A stretch of 64,000 nucleotides of DNA from Siphlonurus alternatus (taxonomy: Eukaryota; Arthropoda; Insecta; Ephemeroptera; Siphlonuridae), in contig OX463781.1 of NCBI GenBank assembly GCA_949825025.1, forward strand, positions 3,103,667 to 3,167,666, read 5' to 3'. The position numbers and the translations under genes were made by a program. This document shows positions 12,599-24,848 of the stretch, piece after piece. The notes below the pieces were generated by a model. It saw only the letters and a program-made list of their open reading frames with translations. It made no database searches and was not told where the DNA came from. Position 1 is the first letter of the stretch; every line of letters starts with the position of its first letter.

Positions 12599-15500
12599 CT
12601 AGCAGAGAATCACGCTCAGAGAGGAGGAGGCGTCAGAAGGCACACCGCGGCCGGCCACGCTCGGCAAAGACGACTCCGAGGCACACATGGAGGTGTCCTC
12701 AAATGCACGCAGGTGGATCTGCAACGACGAGATTTGTCAAACATGGCAATGCAACGTGAGGAAGAGTAGTACATGTAGTAGTTGAAATGTGTGGAATGGT
12801 AAAAGATAAATTATAACAATTAGTGAACTATACTTAAGCTTCTTAAGGAATATGTGTGGTAAAACTAGGATGGATAGAGTAAGAAACACATGGGTGATGA
12901 ATGAGTGTAGAGTGAAAGAAAGCGTAATTAACAAGTATGAACGTAGTACACTACGTTGATTTGGACACATTGAGAGAATGGGGTATGAATGAATTGCAAA
13001 ACAGGTGTTTAAAGGTCACTACATGAAAGGATTAGGTAGACCAAAAAAGGTTTGGTTGGAAGTGATTGCAGAAAGTTTGAAGAACAGAAGTGTTAAAAGT
13101 ACACAGTGCAGAAGGCAAAAAGAGTATTATGAGTATTTCTGAAGCAAGTGGAGTATGCAAGAATTGAGTGCTGTGGAGGACAATTTGTAAACGGCCGAGG
13201 TAATAATGCTGCTGACTTACCCCGTAAAAGGACATGGCGTCATGTTATGTATGTACGTATGTATTTACTTAAATAGTGTTTTGTAAAGGGGGAGGGAGGT
13301 AAATTAATGAATAAATGAAAATAAATAAACAAATAAATAAATTTTTTAATCCTAAAAAAAGTTAAATACAACATACATAACATGACATCTCTTATGGAGT
13401 AAGCCAGCAGCATTATTACCTCGGCCGTCTACAGATAGACCTCCACTTAAGTCTATTCTTACATACTTTACTTGCTTCAGATACACACATGATACTCTCT
13501 TGCCTCTTTCTTACACTATTGCACAAAGTACTTCTGACACGTCTTTTCTTCAAAAATTCTGCAATCACCTCCAGCCAAACCTTTTTTGGTCTAATTAATA
13601 AATAAGCAAAAATAAAGGCACTATGAGGGGGATTCAAAAAGACTTCTCCGCGAGACTTAGCCGGCGGATAACTTGTCCACGTTCTAGTCTGGATAACCTA
13701 AATACTTAGCCGCGCGGAAGAGTATAAGGCTGGACAAGGGTTTGGATAAGTTGGTCTGGACAAAAGTCATTTGGCCAAGCCTGTTGGCTAAAGTCCCGCG
13801 GACAACTAACCGCGCGGCTAAGTCTCGTGGACAAATCTCCCACCTGGATAAGGTTTTTAATTACGCCGCCATCTTGGATTACGTGTTAAATATGGAGGTA
13901 ATTGGATCTACATATATGATGATTCATTGCTAATTTATTAAACAACTGTGTTCAAATTTGATTAAATGTCAATTTGTGTAGTTTGCATAAGACATAGGAA
14001 AATTAGTTTCAAACATTTAGCGCTTATATTCAATGTTTACCTCCCCCCGCTCCCCCTTTTCTATATCATCAGCAAGCCCCGCCCTCTTTGTTGGCACACA
14101 TTTAGTTATGCTCATTTTTCAATAATTAGACGATTAATACCTGATATTTGTGTCTATAATTGCACAAGGCCAGCCCAAGAATATACTACTCTATGACATT
14201 TCATAAAGGTAAGTGAAATATCTAACGTTAAATTGCTTAATTTGACGAGTTATGATAGCTCTATGATATAATACCATTCATCTGTAATTTTCTGATATTT
14301 CATCTGCGAATTTTTTATTCTTTTACATATTTAAACACGAACAGTTATTAAAAATAAAGCTCTTTTTAAGTTAATAATTAGTCTGGTAGCATTTAATTAA
14401 GGAGTATGAACTCCTGTATGTTAAAAATAAGTAAATGAGGCAAACAGAAAATGAACTAAAATCAAGGAGGTTGAATTCAAGCCCTCAAATGTCGTCAAAA
14501 TAAGCAATTCTAATGGATATTTCACGTACCGTCATTAATTGTAATAGAGTATTATCATATGATAATAAAAACCCATTATTTAATCCAAATAAGGTATAAG
14601 GTATAAATTTATTGAAAAAAAAAAAAGCGTGGGTTATTCAGCGTCGTTCAGCGAGGCTCGATGAATTTATTATTATGCCACCAGCGCCTCGCACAGAACG
14701 GGAAATTAGAGAAATATAACAAAAAATGTTAAAAGCGCCAAAAATTTTAAACCATGTCACCCCAATAATAATAAGATTGAAATGACATTAATTTTAAACA
14801 CAATGTTTACGTAATATAATATAAAATCACGATATATGGCGGTCCAATTATCACCGTATTTAACACGTAATCCAAGATGGCGGCGTAATTAAAAACCTTA
14901 TCCAGGTGGGAGATTTGTCCACGAGACTTAGCCGCGCGGTTAGTTGTCCGCAGGACTTTAGCCAACAGGCTTGGCCAAATAACTTTTGTCCAGACCGACT
15001 TAACCAAACCCTTGTCCAGCCTTATACTTGTCCGCGCGACTAAGTATTTAGGTTATCCAGACTAGAACGTGGACAAGTTATCCGCCGGCTAAGTCTCGCG
15101 GATAAGTCTTTTTGAATCCCCCTCTATAAGATTAGTACCTATTTTGACCACACAATTTTGTACACATAAATATATCATTGTAGTAGTTTTAAAATAAGAG
15201 TAAATTAGTAGGACAACCATGTTCCATTGCAATCTTTGATATCTGACATTGATACCTCTGCATTGTGGTAACCACGGTACGACTCACCTGGATGTGGAGG
15301 TTGGTCTCGTCACTGCGACTCAAGTAGGGGAAGTTTCCGCCCGACTTGAGGTGCGCCAGCTTGGCCCACGGGAAGCTCTTGTAGACGTTCTCGCGCACGG
15401 CGTTGGACAGTGCGTACTCGTCAAAAACGTCAAGCACGGTCACTCGCACACCAGCCAGTCTCTGTGGCTCAACGTGGCACGAGATGCAGTTGAGAGTCAG

Positions 15501-18500
15501 TCGAGAAGCGAGCTCTGCTTGACCAAGACTCTCCAGCTACAACAAATAAAAGTGTAAAAATACTGTACTTATAGCATTGTGATGTAAATAATAAAACTAC
15601 AGTAATAATAGCGTAGTATACCGTCAATCCTAAATTCAAACTCAGTTTATGTATAAAAATGTACATTTTGTATCCTTAATTGGCCAGATATTTAACATTT
15701 CTAGTAAAAGTTATCTTGCGACCAAGCTGAGGCTTACCAGATACCCAGACCCTTTCCTGCACTCTTCTGGGCTCCTACTACCAGATCTGTGCAGTCTGCA
15801 ATTTAAGACTGCAGGGCAGCGGAGTATAGACAGCCATAAGCTGCCTTCCTCCTACCAACTCCATCATTTAGTAGTCAGTCACACCCATCCCAAGTCACGA
15901 AAAGTCTGCCGGATTCAGGAATGGAACAGGGGACCTCTCGGACAAGAGCCAGGTGCTGTAGCTACTATACCACAGAACTGAACTATTAAAAAAATATATA
16001 CTATACAGTATATTGAAGGTCTCCAGGCTTCTTTGTGTTCTGTAATGAAAGAATGCAATCTTAATGCCTCAAGAAGGCACGTCTAAACATTAAACAAACA
16101 CCAGAAAATTTGCGCAATAAAAGAGTAACACAACTTTGTAAGCATTATTCATTCATAAAAAAAAATGTTACCTAGTTTTATATTTTGTAGCCTCAGAATG
16201 CAAGTCACGTAACTACACAAAATTTGACGCAACTTTTATTGCATTAGATCATAAGGGTCAAAGTTCCATCATTTTTTGTAGTTAAGTTATTTGCTTTGTA
16301 AAAATTTTAAGCAGGTATAAAAATGATATATTTTTAAAACATTAAAACCTACCTATCTGCCATCGACCCTCCCCAATTTCACCCTGTCTCTCTCTATACC
16401 CCCCCCCCCCTTTCCTCCTCCTCTCCCACTCTTGTCAGTTCTGATGGACTCACCCTTTCCACCATGAAGTCGACAGAATCTGCGATTCCCGAGTCTGTGT
16501 ATGCAGACGCAAAGTTGCCCATGACCATTCGTTTGAGCACCAGGGCAGGCAACATCCAGAACCTGCAGCAAACATTCTTTGTTTATTAACAATAAATACC
16601 GGATAGGTTAAAATTTCTTACATAAATCTCTCTGCAAAATTTTAAGATCAAAATTAAACTAGAAATTTAATTAGCACTTCCGACTTCTTCCGGTGGTGAT
16701 ATTTCAATTGTTGAACTATGAAAAGAGGCTTACAGTGAAGTTTCAGGTAGCGGACATTTCTATACAAACATTAACTTTATTTATTACTTTATTTGTTTAT
16801 TACAATGTTAGCTCACTACAGAATACAGCATATTCTGCTATTGAGATGTTAAGCATTCAAACTTAACAACAGTATTAACAACAGTTGGAAGGATTGATAG
16901 GAAAGGAGGCGGCTGTGGCCTTGTGTTAGGAACTGCCCCGGCATTTGCCTGGGAGTGACGATGGGAAACCACAGAAAACCACCGTCGAAGGCAGGCGGCA
17001 CCAAAGGAAAGGACCTTCAACACCTCCCGAATACAGATAGTATAGTGGAAGAACATGCATGCCATCTCTCGGGAACTTACCAGAACTCGCTGCCATACCT
17101 CAGCTTGAAGTGACGAAAAGTCACCTGAGCCAAGGCAGGAAGCGATCCTGGGTCTCCCGAGCGATAGACAGAGATCAAACCACTACGCTGTTCGGTTTAT
17201 TTAACTTTTTTTATTTTACTCACAGGGAGGCGGTGTCGTTGTAGTTGAAGATTCTGGTGTCTGTGAAACTGTTGCAGAGGATGAGGGAGGCCACGCGGGG
17301 GCAGCTCAAAGTGTGCTCCGTGAACTTCATGGCTAGAAAGCCACCTGCGAGAACCAAACGTCAGATGTTGGGGTTGGTTACCAATGGCGGAACTTGTTTT
17401 TCAACATTGTTCACAGTGCTCTCTGGGGCTCCTAATACCCAGTATGCACGCCGGACAGTTAAGTACCGTTTCTTAGCGGGGCACGCATGTTGTTTGCACA
17501 ACATTCTGCTGTGTTAATCATCTCAGCGGAGTATAGACAGCCGTAAGCTGCCTTCCTCCTACCTACTCTTTCATCTAGTAGCCAGTCACACTCATCCCAA
17601 ATTGTGAAAAGACTGCCGTGTTTGAGATTTGAACCGGGGACCTCTCGGACGAGAGCCAAGTGTACTAACCACTACACCAAAGAGCTGTGTCATACGTCAG
17701 ATGTGCCAGGCCAACAACTCAGGGTCACGTACCTAGCGAGGCTCCAAATATGTGCACCTTCTGTAGTCCCAAGTGGTCAATCAGTCTCTTGAAACCTTCA
17801 CACCATTCCTTCACAGTCCAATATACAGGCTGCTCCGCCTGGAAATATATATATTAAATTATTAACACAAAGATTATACTGTACATGCATAATAAAGTAT
17901 TGACCTAAAAAATCTTATTGCAATAATGGATAGAGGGTGCAAAGTTATGCCACTCTGATTTTTTTAAGATTTTTTAGAGCCCAGGATGTATTAATTGCTA
18001 AAAAGTTTTGCAGAGGTCGGGTTCGAACTAACGCCTCATTTAGGTCCTATCCATTTAAGAGAGGCGTCAAGAGGCGTCATTTCATCTGTACTTCTAATAA
18101 ATTTTTAAAAATAGTTCACGGACTTTAAAAAATCTGAAAAAAATCAGAGTAGCATAACTTTACATCCTCTATCCATTTCTGCAATAAAATTTTTTTGACG
18201 TCAATACTCCATTGTGACTAGATCCTATCTTGAATGCTACCAGTATCAGAATATGTTTAAAATCTAAGACAGTGGCATCTATTTAGATGCTCTGCATTAT
18301 CTGCAAAAATTACCTGACAACATGAAGAGAGAAAAATCTCGTCTCTATGAGCTCCCCTCTTTTAATTTCTTGTTAAAGAATTACTTTTTTTATATGATGT
18401 GATTGCAGAATGATTGAAGAACAGAAGTGTTAAAAGTACACAGTGTAATAGAGAGTGCAGAAGGCAAAAGAGTGTTATGAGTATTTCTGAAGCAAATGGA

Positions 18501-19255
18501 GTATGCAAGAATCGAGTGCTTTGGAGGGCAATTTGTAGACGGCCGAGGTGATAATGCTGCTGGCTTACCCCGTAAAGGAATATGGCGTCATGTTATGTAT
18601 GTATGATTTCAATATTTTTTCAAACAGATTTCCAGCTTTGATCATAATTCATAATTTTTTATTGCTCTTCGATTGTACAAAACAATATAAGCACGTCATA
18701 TTTATAAATACAATATAAAAAAATAGTGCAAAAAAAATCAATGTAGTGCACTAGGTTAAAAATATGTAGAAGTACTGAAGTATTCCTAGTTATTAAAAAT
18801 GTAACAACCAAAATAATTAACAACTCACAGCAATCACTCTGAATCCTTTGGCTTGCAGTGCGAGAATTTGCTTGAAGAAAACATCGGCAGTTCCACTGGC
18901 AGGGGGCAGACACACGAGGGGGTTCTTTACACTCTTCGGTCCGGAGTCGTAAATCTTCCAACTCTGAAAACAGATTGACGTACTGTACGTTTAAGTTTGG
19001 CCAAGCTATACCTGTGTAAAACTCTGTCCTATATAATACCACTATGGGTCTGAAGTATTAGTGTGCCAATTAAGCTAAGCATAAGAGTAAGCTAAATGCA
19101 GTTGGTGCGAGTTTCTTAAGGAATATGTGTGGTATAATATGCATACCTTGGATGCATCCGCATCAACAAATATGTTACGAAGAGGAATGCTACTGCGGAA
19201 ACTTAGATATTCTTGAGAATGTGACAAGTCACTTGAGTAACTCATGGCTGGATAC
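12599..19255 (-). CDS. SPG21: Maspardin (spastic paraplegia 21 homologue), complete coding sequence
   Basis: Seven coding exons on the minus strand: 19147-19245 (ATG at 19245), 18829-18963, 17733-17838, 17224-17344, 16454-16562, 15288-15536 and 12599-12718 (stop TAG). All introns are GT-AG and phases agree, giving 312 aa against about 308 in human maspardin. Landmarks: [37 protein letters not shown], the alpha/beta-hydrolase nucleophile elbow GASLGGF with Ser112, [44 protein letters not shown]. The C-terminal 39 aa are poorly conserved. A CAG acceptor at 19256-19258 just before the ATG points to a non-coding first exon upstream. The family protein is cytosolic and endosomal, binds CD4 and ALDH16A1 in mammals, and is thought to act in trafficking; no enzyme reaction is established. 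The last intron (12719-15287) holds a 1.5-kb DNA transposon and LINE tails. Confidence 0.97.
12841..13262 (+). mobile_element. LINE 3' fragment (same family as 129-1629), plus orientation
   Basis: Carries the degraded end of the ORF (aggaatatgtgtggtaaaac through aaaaaaggtttggttggaag) and the full 3' end, ggccgaggtaataatgctgc to atgttatgtatgtacgtatg. It lies in the last SPG21 intron, antisense to that gene. Confidence 0.8.
13375..13600 (-). mobile_element. LINE 3' fragment, minus orientation
   Basis: The same 3' terminal sequence as the copy at 12841-13262 but inverted relative to it and only about 110 bp away, so the two can pair. Reading the minus strand, it ends near the DNA transposon that starts at 13625. 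Confidence 0.78.
13625..15124. mobile_element. Non-autonomous DNA transposon, 1500 bp, with terminal inverted repeats of about 290 bp
   Basis: The left end gagggggattcaaaaagact and right end agtctttttgaatccccctc are exact inverses, and the similarity continues about 290 bp inward (for example acaagggtttggataagttg near the left end, ttgtccacgagacttagccg and aagatggcggcgtaattaaa near the right). TAT stands directly outside both ends and may be a 3-bp target duplication. The interior (about 13930-14820) has no recognisable transposase; short ORFs in the arms are mirror images of each other. Inserted in the last SPG21 intron. Superfamily not assigned. Confidence 0.85.
15681..15978 (-). mobile_element. 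tRNA-headed SINE (family S1)
   Basis: Minus strand: the head carries a tRNA-like promoter (the tagtagctac region and ccgagaggtcccctgttcca, box B-like), then a body with cttttcgtgacttgggatgg, gcagcttatggctgtctata and cagatctggtagtaggagcc, ending ctcagcttggtcgcaagata. Lies in the SPG21 intron between exons 15288-15536 and 16454-16562. Confidence 0.82.
16870..17195 (-). mobile_element. tRNA-headed SINE carrying a conserved core domain
   Basis: Minus strand: head agcgtagtggtttgatctct with box B-like aggatcgcttcc, then a core reading ggttttctgtggtttcccat, caggcaaatgccggggca and aaggccacagccgcctcctt. From memory this core closely resembles a highly conserved SINE domain known from insects (Talua-type elements). 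The 5S-headed SINE at 49120-49470 has a related core. Lies in the SPG21 intron between exons 16454-16562 and 17224-17344. Confidence 0.72.
17371..17508 (+). repeat. Dispersed repeat, inverted copy at 41454-41582
   Basis: ttggttaccaatggcg, aacattgttcacagtgctct and taccgtttcttagcggggca recur as reverse complement at 41454-41582. Function unknown. It lies in the SPG21 intron 17345-17732, abutting the next SINE fragment. Confidence 0.75.
17525..17690 (-). mobile_element. tRNA-headed SINE (family S1), 3'-truncated
   Basis: Minus strand head: tggtgtagtggttagtacac, ggctctcgtccgagaggtcc and the box B-like ggttcaaatctcaaacac, then the cacaatttgggatgagtgtg body. It breaks off at the tatactccgctgaga region. 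Confidence 0.8.
17894..18211. mobile_element. Palindromic MITE (family B), copy 3
   Basis: Same end blocks as the copy at 9806-10118 (tggatagagggtgcaaagtt and its inverse) and the tRNA-T-arm-like block ggtcgggttcgaac. In the SPG21 intron between exons 17733-17838 and 18829-18963. Confidence 0.75.
18408..18608 (+). mobile_element. LINE 3' fragment, plus orientation
   Basis: From gcagaatgattgaagaacag through ggccgaggtgataatgctgc to the terminal atgttatgtatgtatg. Same family as 129-1629. A further scrap (ttcttaaggaatatgtgtgg) sits at 19114-19134, a dozen bases inside the intron from the first coding-exon donor of SPG21. Confidence 0.8.
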
Positions 19256-19779
19256 CTGAAACATTAATGACAGTATTTATCAAGCTGTACATATAAATAG
19301 AAGCACACAATACATTATGCATATTGTGACAAGGAAAAGACATGACCCAGTCCATGCAATGTTGTTTGCATTTTGCAATTTTTTTATCTGCTGCTTCTAA
19401 ATTACCATTTGAACGACAGAAAACAGTCAGTAGGATAAAAACTTAAAAACAATTACTGCAATTACCTGTCACAAGATCAATGTCACGAAATTTGATACAT
19501 ATTTCTCAAAGAAAGTAAAAAAATAACACCAGTTTTTCAAGTCAGCTGACCTCAATTTAGTTGACTGAATTTCCCCTAGATGTCACTAGCGTACAACAAA
19601 GTTTTCAGCTGTTAAAATTGCGGTAAAATTAATTTTCTGCTCAGATTTTAGAGTGGCATCAAAATTATTAGAGTTTTCTATCTTTCTGTCTTAAATACAT
19701 ACTGGTAAGTAAATTTATAAGACAGGTATTGTTATTGTGTTTAGTAGAATGTATTTAAGTTGTTATTTTCACAGGTAAA
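19256..19779. promoter_or_regulatory. Divergent promoter region between SPG21 and RPP21
   Basis: The two start codons are only 534 bp apart and point away from each other, so both transcripts start in this interval or in a non-coding first exon within it. A likely 5' UTR intron of RPP21 runs from a gtaagt donor at about 19704 to the ttttcacag acceptor ending at about 19773. No TATA box or other element was recognised with confidence. Confidence 0.6.
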
Positions 19780-20238
19780 ATGGGTAAGAAGAGAAATTTT
19801 CAAGGAAGAGAAGCATTCCACAGAATGAATTTTTTGTATCAAGCTTGTCATCTGATGCAATCAAATCCAAATTCATCAAATATAAATCTATCAGCATACT
19901 ATGGACATATAATGACTGGCGTGGCAAAGAAAACTGTTCTTAGAATTGACCCTTCAATCAAAAGGACGATTTGTAAAGGGTGTCACAATTTATTAATTCC
20001 AGGAATGTCATCAAAAGTTAGAGTGGTCAAGAAAAATTCTGGACAAGTTCAACACATGTGTTTAAATTGTCAAACATTAAAACGTTTTAATTTGAAAAGA
20101 GACTACAAAATTTGGGCGGAGAAAGAAGAGTCGGTGGTTGAAGTGTTTAACTGCAAAGAGGATGATGAACAGACCTCTGTCATTAAGACGGACAATTCTC
20201 CATCTCCGATAGATTCAGTGGTCCCTGATAATGTGTAA
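19780..20238 (+). CDS. RPP21: Ribonuclease P protein subunit p21
   Basis: An intronless 152-aa coding sequence. It aligns with RPP21/Rpr2: GREAFHRMNFLYQACHLM at residues 9-26 (the N-terminal helical region that packs against RPP29), RIDPSIKRTICKGCHNLLIP at 55-74, and MCLNCQTLKRFNL at 93-105. The zinc-ribbon cysteines C65, C68, C94 and C97 are all present. After about residue 125 the tail is acidic and unconserved, as in other animals. Length fits the human protein (154 aa). In the family it is a protein subunit of nuclear RNase P (and RNase MRP) that trims 5' leaders of pre-tRNAs. The start chosen is the first ATG after a likely 5' UTR splice acceptor (ttttcacag, about 19765-19773). It shares an upstream region with SPG21. 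Confidence 0.96.
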   Translation: MGKKRNFQGREAFHRMNFLYQACHLMQSNPNSSNINLSAYYGHIMTGVAKKTVLRIDPSIKRTICKGCHNLLIPGMSSKVRVVKKNSGQVQHMCLNCQTLKRFNLKRDYKIWAEKEESVVEVFNCKEDDEQTSVIKTDNSPSPIDSVVPDNV

Positions 20239-20380
20239 TTATAATACAAACTAAAATTTAAACATTACAAATTAATAATAAAATTATTTAAATTAAAAAC
20301 AATTCTTGATATTTATATTGCAACATCATATACTGAAAAGTTAAAGAGTTTTATTACATTTTTATTCTTAATAAAAGACA
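20239..20380 (+). other. RPP21 3' UTR with candidate poly(A) signals
   Basis: AATAAA at 20277-20282 (about 40 bases past the stop) and again at 20370-20375. Confidence 0.55.
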
Positions 20381-20540
20381 TTATATGCAATGCAAAACAT
20401 CTTTTCTCAAATTAGGTAACAAATGAACAAATTGTTCCATATACAGTAAAAACTTGTTATTAAGTAACTTAATTGTTATAAGGTAAAAACTCGATACTGT
20501 ATTGAGTAACGGAGTAAAGGTCCCGTAGAAATTAATTAGT

Positions 20541-20851
20541 ATGGAGTACGACCTCAATTTTTTTTATTGCAGAAATGGATAGAGAGTGCAAAGTTATGCT
20601 ACTCTGATTTTTTTCAGATTTGTTAGAGCCCGGCAACTATTTTTTAAAAATAATTGAAAGTGCCGCCTCTTGCCGCCTCTCTTAATAAAAGATAGGACCC
20701 AAAAGGGACGTGGATTCGAACCCGATCTTGCCAAAAATTTTTAGTAATACTTCCTGGTCCCTAAAAAATCTGAAAAAAATCAGAGTATATAACATAACTT
20801 TTCATCCTCTATCCATTTCTGCTATAAAAAATTTTGAGGCCTATACTCCAT
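20541..20851. mobile_element. Palindromic MITE (family B), copy 4
   Basis: Starts atggagtacgacctc and ends ggcctatactccat; inverted arms as in the other copies. It contains ggattcgaacccgatcttgc, a T-arm-like block. Confidence 0.78.
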
Positions 20852-21708
20852 TGCAGGTTAGGAAAAACTTGATATAAGGTAAACTCAATATAAGGTATAA
20901 CCCAATTTCCTGGGTCCCTTGACTTGACGTAACAACAAGTTTTTACTGTATATGCTTTTCTCTTCAAACAGATATTACCAATACAATACTTTGCTTACAA
21001 ACAATAAACAGAAGACTTTCATAAATTAATAAAAATTTAATTAAAAGCTGAAGCTGTTCCTCCTCCTTTAAAAAAAAAAAAAATCATGCTTATTATCAAG
21101 CACAATGTCCACTGCCTAAAACTCTAAAATTTGAAGAATCAAGTTCTGCTAAACAGAAACAGCTTCTCAACTTATCATTTTACAGAAAAATTGCAAGTAA
21201 ATTTGAATAATATTATTCAATCTCATTTTAAATAAGAGATGTGAAACAAATTAATTTTGTTAGCTACATTAAGCACTTACTGGCAATATAATAAAAACAT
21301 ATATACATTATTACATACAACAAGTATTTTTTGTTGTATTTAAAGGTATCACAGATTTTGGGCATTGTGAAATATTAAATATTGTCATACCCAATCTAAA
21401 AAATACAGACGATGTTCAATCATTTATATTTAATTTGAACCTAAATTAGAGGCCCTATGATTGAAGCACTAAGTGCATAGTAATTATAATTTAAATATAC
21501 AGTAATAGAGAGGTTATTATACAATTTTTACAAAAGACAAATTGAAATCGATTGAAAAAAGAACAACACGTAATTTTAAAAGTTCTGGCTCTTTACATAC
21601 AAGACGGTGTTAATTTTAAAAGAGAGGCTGACCAGGTTCTGTACTCTTAAGTCTCTCAGTTTTGACAAATATAACCACGGTTAGTAAGAAATCTAATTAT
21701 CCTCCAGG

Positions 21709-22064
21709 TTAAGGGTAAGGTAACGCCACCAATGTTAAAAAAAGTCCCTCACACAAAAATTCTGAAAAAATTTAAAATGTTCTCCTCTACACCCCCTATC
21801 AGTAGCTAAAATATCAGGTATATAAATTCGATCTAGTTTTTGAGTTATGAATTTTTAAAGTTGACTAATTTAACATGGGAGTTCCATTTCTCCATGTTAA
21901 AGTAGTCAACTTTAAAAATTCATAACTCAAAAACTAGATCATATTTGTATACCTGATATTTTGGCTACTGATAGAGGGTGTAGAGGAGAACATTTTAAAT
22001 TTTTTTCAGAATTTTTGTGTGAGTGATTTTTTTTTTAACATTGGTGGCGTTACCTTACCCTTAA
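21709..22064. mobile_element. TTAA-flanked palindromic MITE (family A), copy 2
   Basis: The best-preserved copy: TTAAGGGTAAGGTAACGCC on the left and GGCGTTACCTTACCCTTAA on the right. The inner palindrome around 21850-21935 is formed by taatttaacatgggagttcc and caactttaaaaattcataac with their inverses. Confidence 0.87.
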
Positions 22065-22245
22065 CTCAATTTATAGTTTGTTCTAAGGAGGGGAAAAACA
22101 TTAAATATGTGGCACTTGCAATTTGCATTGCATGCAGGGATTTTAAACCAGTAATTGTTTATTTTTCAGCTCTTTCTACCTTGCTTATTGGCAAAACGTC
22201 TAAGAAGTAGCAGTATTATCTTTTTTATACAACAATGTCTTGGCA

Positions 22246-22588
22246 ATGGAGTATCGACCACAAAAGTTTATTTATTGCAAAAATGGATAAAGTGCAAAGT
22301 TATGCCAATCTTTTTTTTTTTTTTTTTTTTTTATTATTATTATTATTTTTCAGATTCTTATAATTTAGATTAGAGCCCGGAAAGTATTGCTTAAAAGTTT
22401 TGCCGAGGTCAGATTTGAACGCCCCTTTTAGGTTCTATCCTTTTATGAATAGAGGCGTCACTTTTTCTGTACTTTGCATATTTTTTTTTAAATAGTTCTC
22501 GGACTCTAAAAAAAATGAGAAAAAATCAGAGTAGCCTGACTTATTTGCACCCTCTTCTGCAATAAAAAAATTTGAGGTTGATACTTTA
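22246..22588. mobile_element. Palindromic MITE (family B), copy 5
   Basis: Begins aatggagtatcgacc and ends gaggttgatactt; a T/TTA run of about 30 bases has expanded inside the left arm (22311-22348). Confidence 0.75.
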
Positions 22589-24183
22589 TTCCAAATCCTA
22601 GAGCTTTCCTCTATATATTTGTGCCTGATAAGAAATATAGATTAGGCCCTCTCCGGCCCCCCAAAAAATTAGTTTTCTTTCCATAATTAAGAGGTGTCAC
22701 TATAATATAGCTTAAATTTTATAAAATACTGTATGACATTAATGGTTATCAAATCAAAATATATATAACCACGACTCAAATTATTATTAACATTAATGTT
22801 GATTTTATTTATTTATTTGCTTGTTTGTTTATTTATTATATTTTCCGAATGTTACATAATATAACAGAGTTGGCACTGTTATATGTATAATGTAACATAA
22901 TGTATTATGTTATATATTATATAACATAATACTAATGTTGTTTTATTAATATTTTTGCATCTATAATTTTGTAGCTATTTTAGATTTCATCCGATTTCAT
23001 TCGTAGAAGCTAGATTTGTAAAAACCAATTACAAAACCAATTCGACGTTGTAATGGAAAAATATCCTAACTGCATTGGTAAGATGGAAAAACAAAAAAGT
23101 ATCCTAACTCCATTTTGCTTAACAAAATAAAGTTAGGATATTTTTCCACTACCACGTTGAATTAATGCTTAGTGTATCCCCCTCCCCTGTCCCTTGGGGA
23201 TTTAAAGTAAAAAACTTTGCTTAAATTAGAAACCAATAAAATTGTTGAAAACTATTGAAGTGCACATGATTCAAATCTGTATATTTTTGACGCCAGAACT
23301 TTTAAATTTATTTTCTATCTCTATATGATATTTATAGTTTGCAAACAATGCAAAATATTATTGGTATAGTTTTATTGATATAATTTTTTTCAGGTGTTCT
23401 TTTAGACGTATACACATATTAATGAGAGAGCTTTTGTAACATACATGATATAATATGTAGCTATATATAAATATTATTCAACATTGAATAAAAGTAAGCC
23501 TTTTTCTACATTTACAAGTAATAAAAATATACATACATTTTTACATGATAAAATTAATGGGTACAGAAATCAATACAAATACAAGGAATAATTATTGTGC
23601 TCTAAGATAGAATGTGTTGGTAACATTAATTATTGATAAAATTCATGAAAAATTATTTACTGCAATTTAAGGAGAACAAAAAACAGTTCTGACAATTGAA
23701 GGGACTTTTATTATATCAATTAATTAATTATTTAATTAATTAAATATGATTTTCCATCATTTATGTTTGGTATGAATCCGTTCATAGTAAACATGTCAAC
23801 ACTTGCAAGTGCTCATATTGAATTGGTAGAGAGAGAATGACATAATTTAACAAGAAGGTTTGAGAAGAAATTAAAGAGGTAATCAAAAGATTAGCTCAAT
23901 TTTAGCAATCAATTAAACTAGTACCCCCCCCCTCCCATACCCCTGAAATTATAAAACATTACAGGGCAATGATCCCTTAGATCCCTAATAGTCATTATTT
24001 TAAAAGAAACATTTTATTTTAACAATAATTGCACTACGGGGGACGTTGAAAGAAATGCAGCCTAATTTTACCAGGAAGCCAAAAGACATACCGGCCAGAT
24101 TTCATCAGTTCTCTTCCATTATTTGAAGTGTAAGTAAATTAGAGAAAAGCTGCATGATCTGATCAAACACCAATTCACTTTGC

Positions 24184-24467
24184 TTAAAAGGGTAACTAGG
24201 TAATTAATGTGCCCAATGTTAAAAAAATTCCCACACATGAAAATTATGAAATATCTTAAAATGTTCTCCTCTAAATCCCCTTTACGTGTCTAAACTATCA
24301 GGTACACAAATTTGAGTTAGTTTTTTGAGTAATTAATTTGTATACCTGATATTTTAAATTTTAACTATACTGATAGGGTATGTAGAGAAGAACATTTTAA
24401 AATATTTCATAATTTCCATGTGTGGGAACATTTTTAACATTGGGTAAGTCACACCTTCCCCTTTTAA
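24184..24467. mobile_element. TTAA-flanked palindromic MITE (family A), copy 3, diverged
   Basis: ttaaaagggtaactagg on the left and ccttccccttttaa on the right; internal aatgttctcctctaaatccc and its inverse are kept. Shortened centre. Confidence 0.7.
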
Positions 24468-24695
24468 GAGAAAATATTAAAAGAAGTATTTGAAAGTTTC
24501 TCATCTAGTAAATATATGTTATTATATTATTATTTTTTTAATTATTAACTGATGTTATAATATAATTATAGATACCCCAACCTGAATTTCAATATGCCAC
24601 TCATTGGACTATATTATATTTTTTTCTTTCTATATACCTTCATTTCACTTGCATAATTATATGGAAGCAAAATTCTAAACTAAAAATTATATTAT

Positions 24696-24848
24696 TTCAT
24701 CCCTCGATCGTCCGCAGTAATGAGCCATCTGCTATATATACTAGGTGAGTGCCAACAAAGGCTGTAAATATCAAATAAAGCTCATTGTTGCACTCGCCTA
24801 AAATAGCAGATAGCTCATTATTGCGGACGAGGGACGATATATCAAACA
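24696..24848. mobile_element. Palindromic MITE (family C: cgtccctcgtccg ends)
   Basis: cgtccgcagtaatgagccat / gatagctcattattgcggac are inverted. A longer copy of the family is at 36966-37172, where the ends read cgtccctcgtccggaataat and attccggacaatggacg. Confidence 0.72.
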
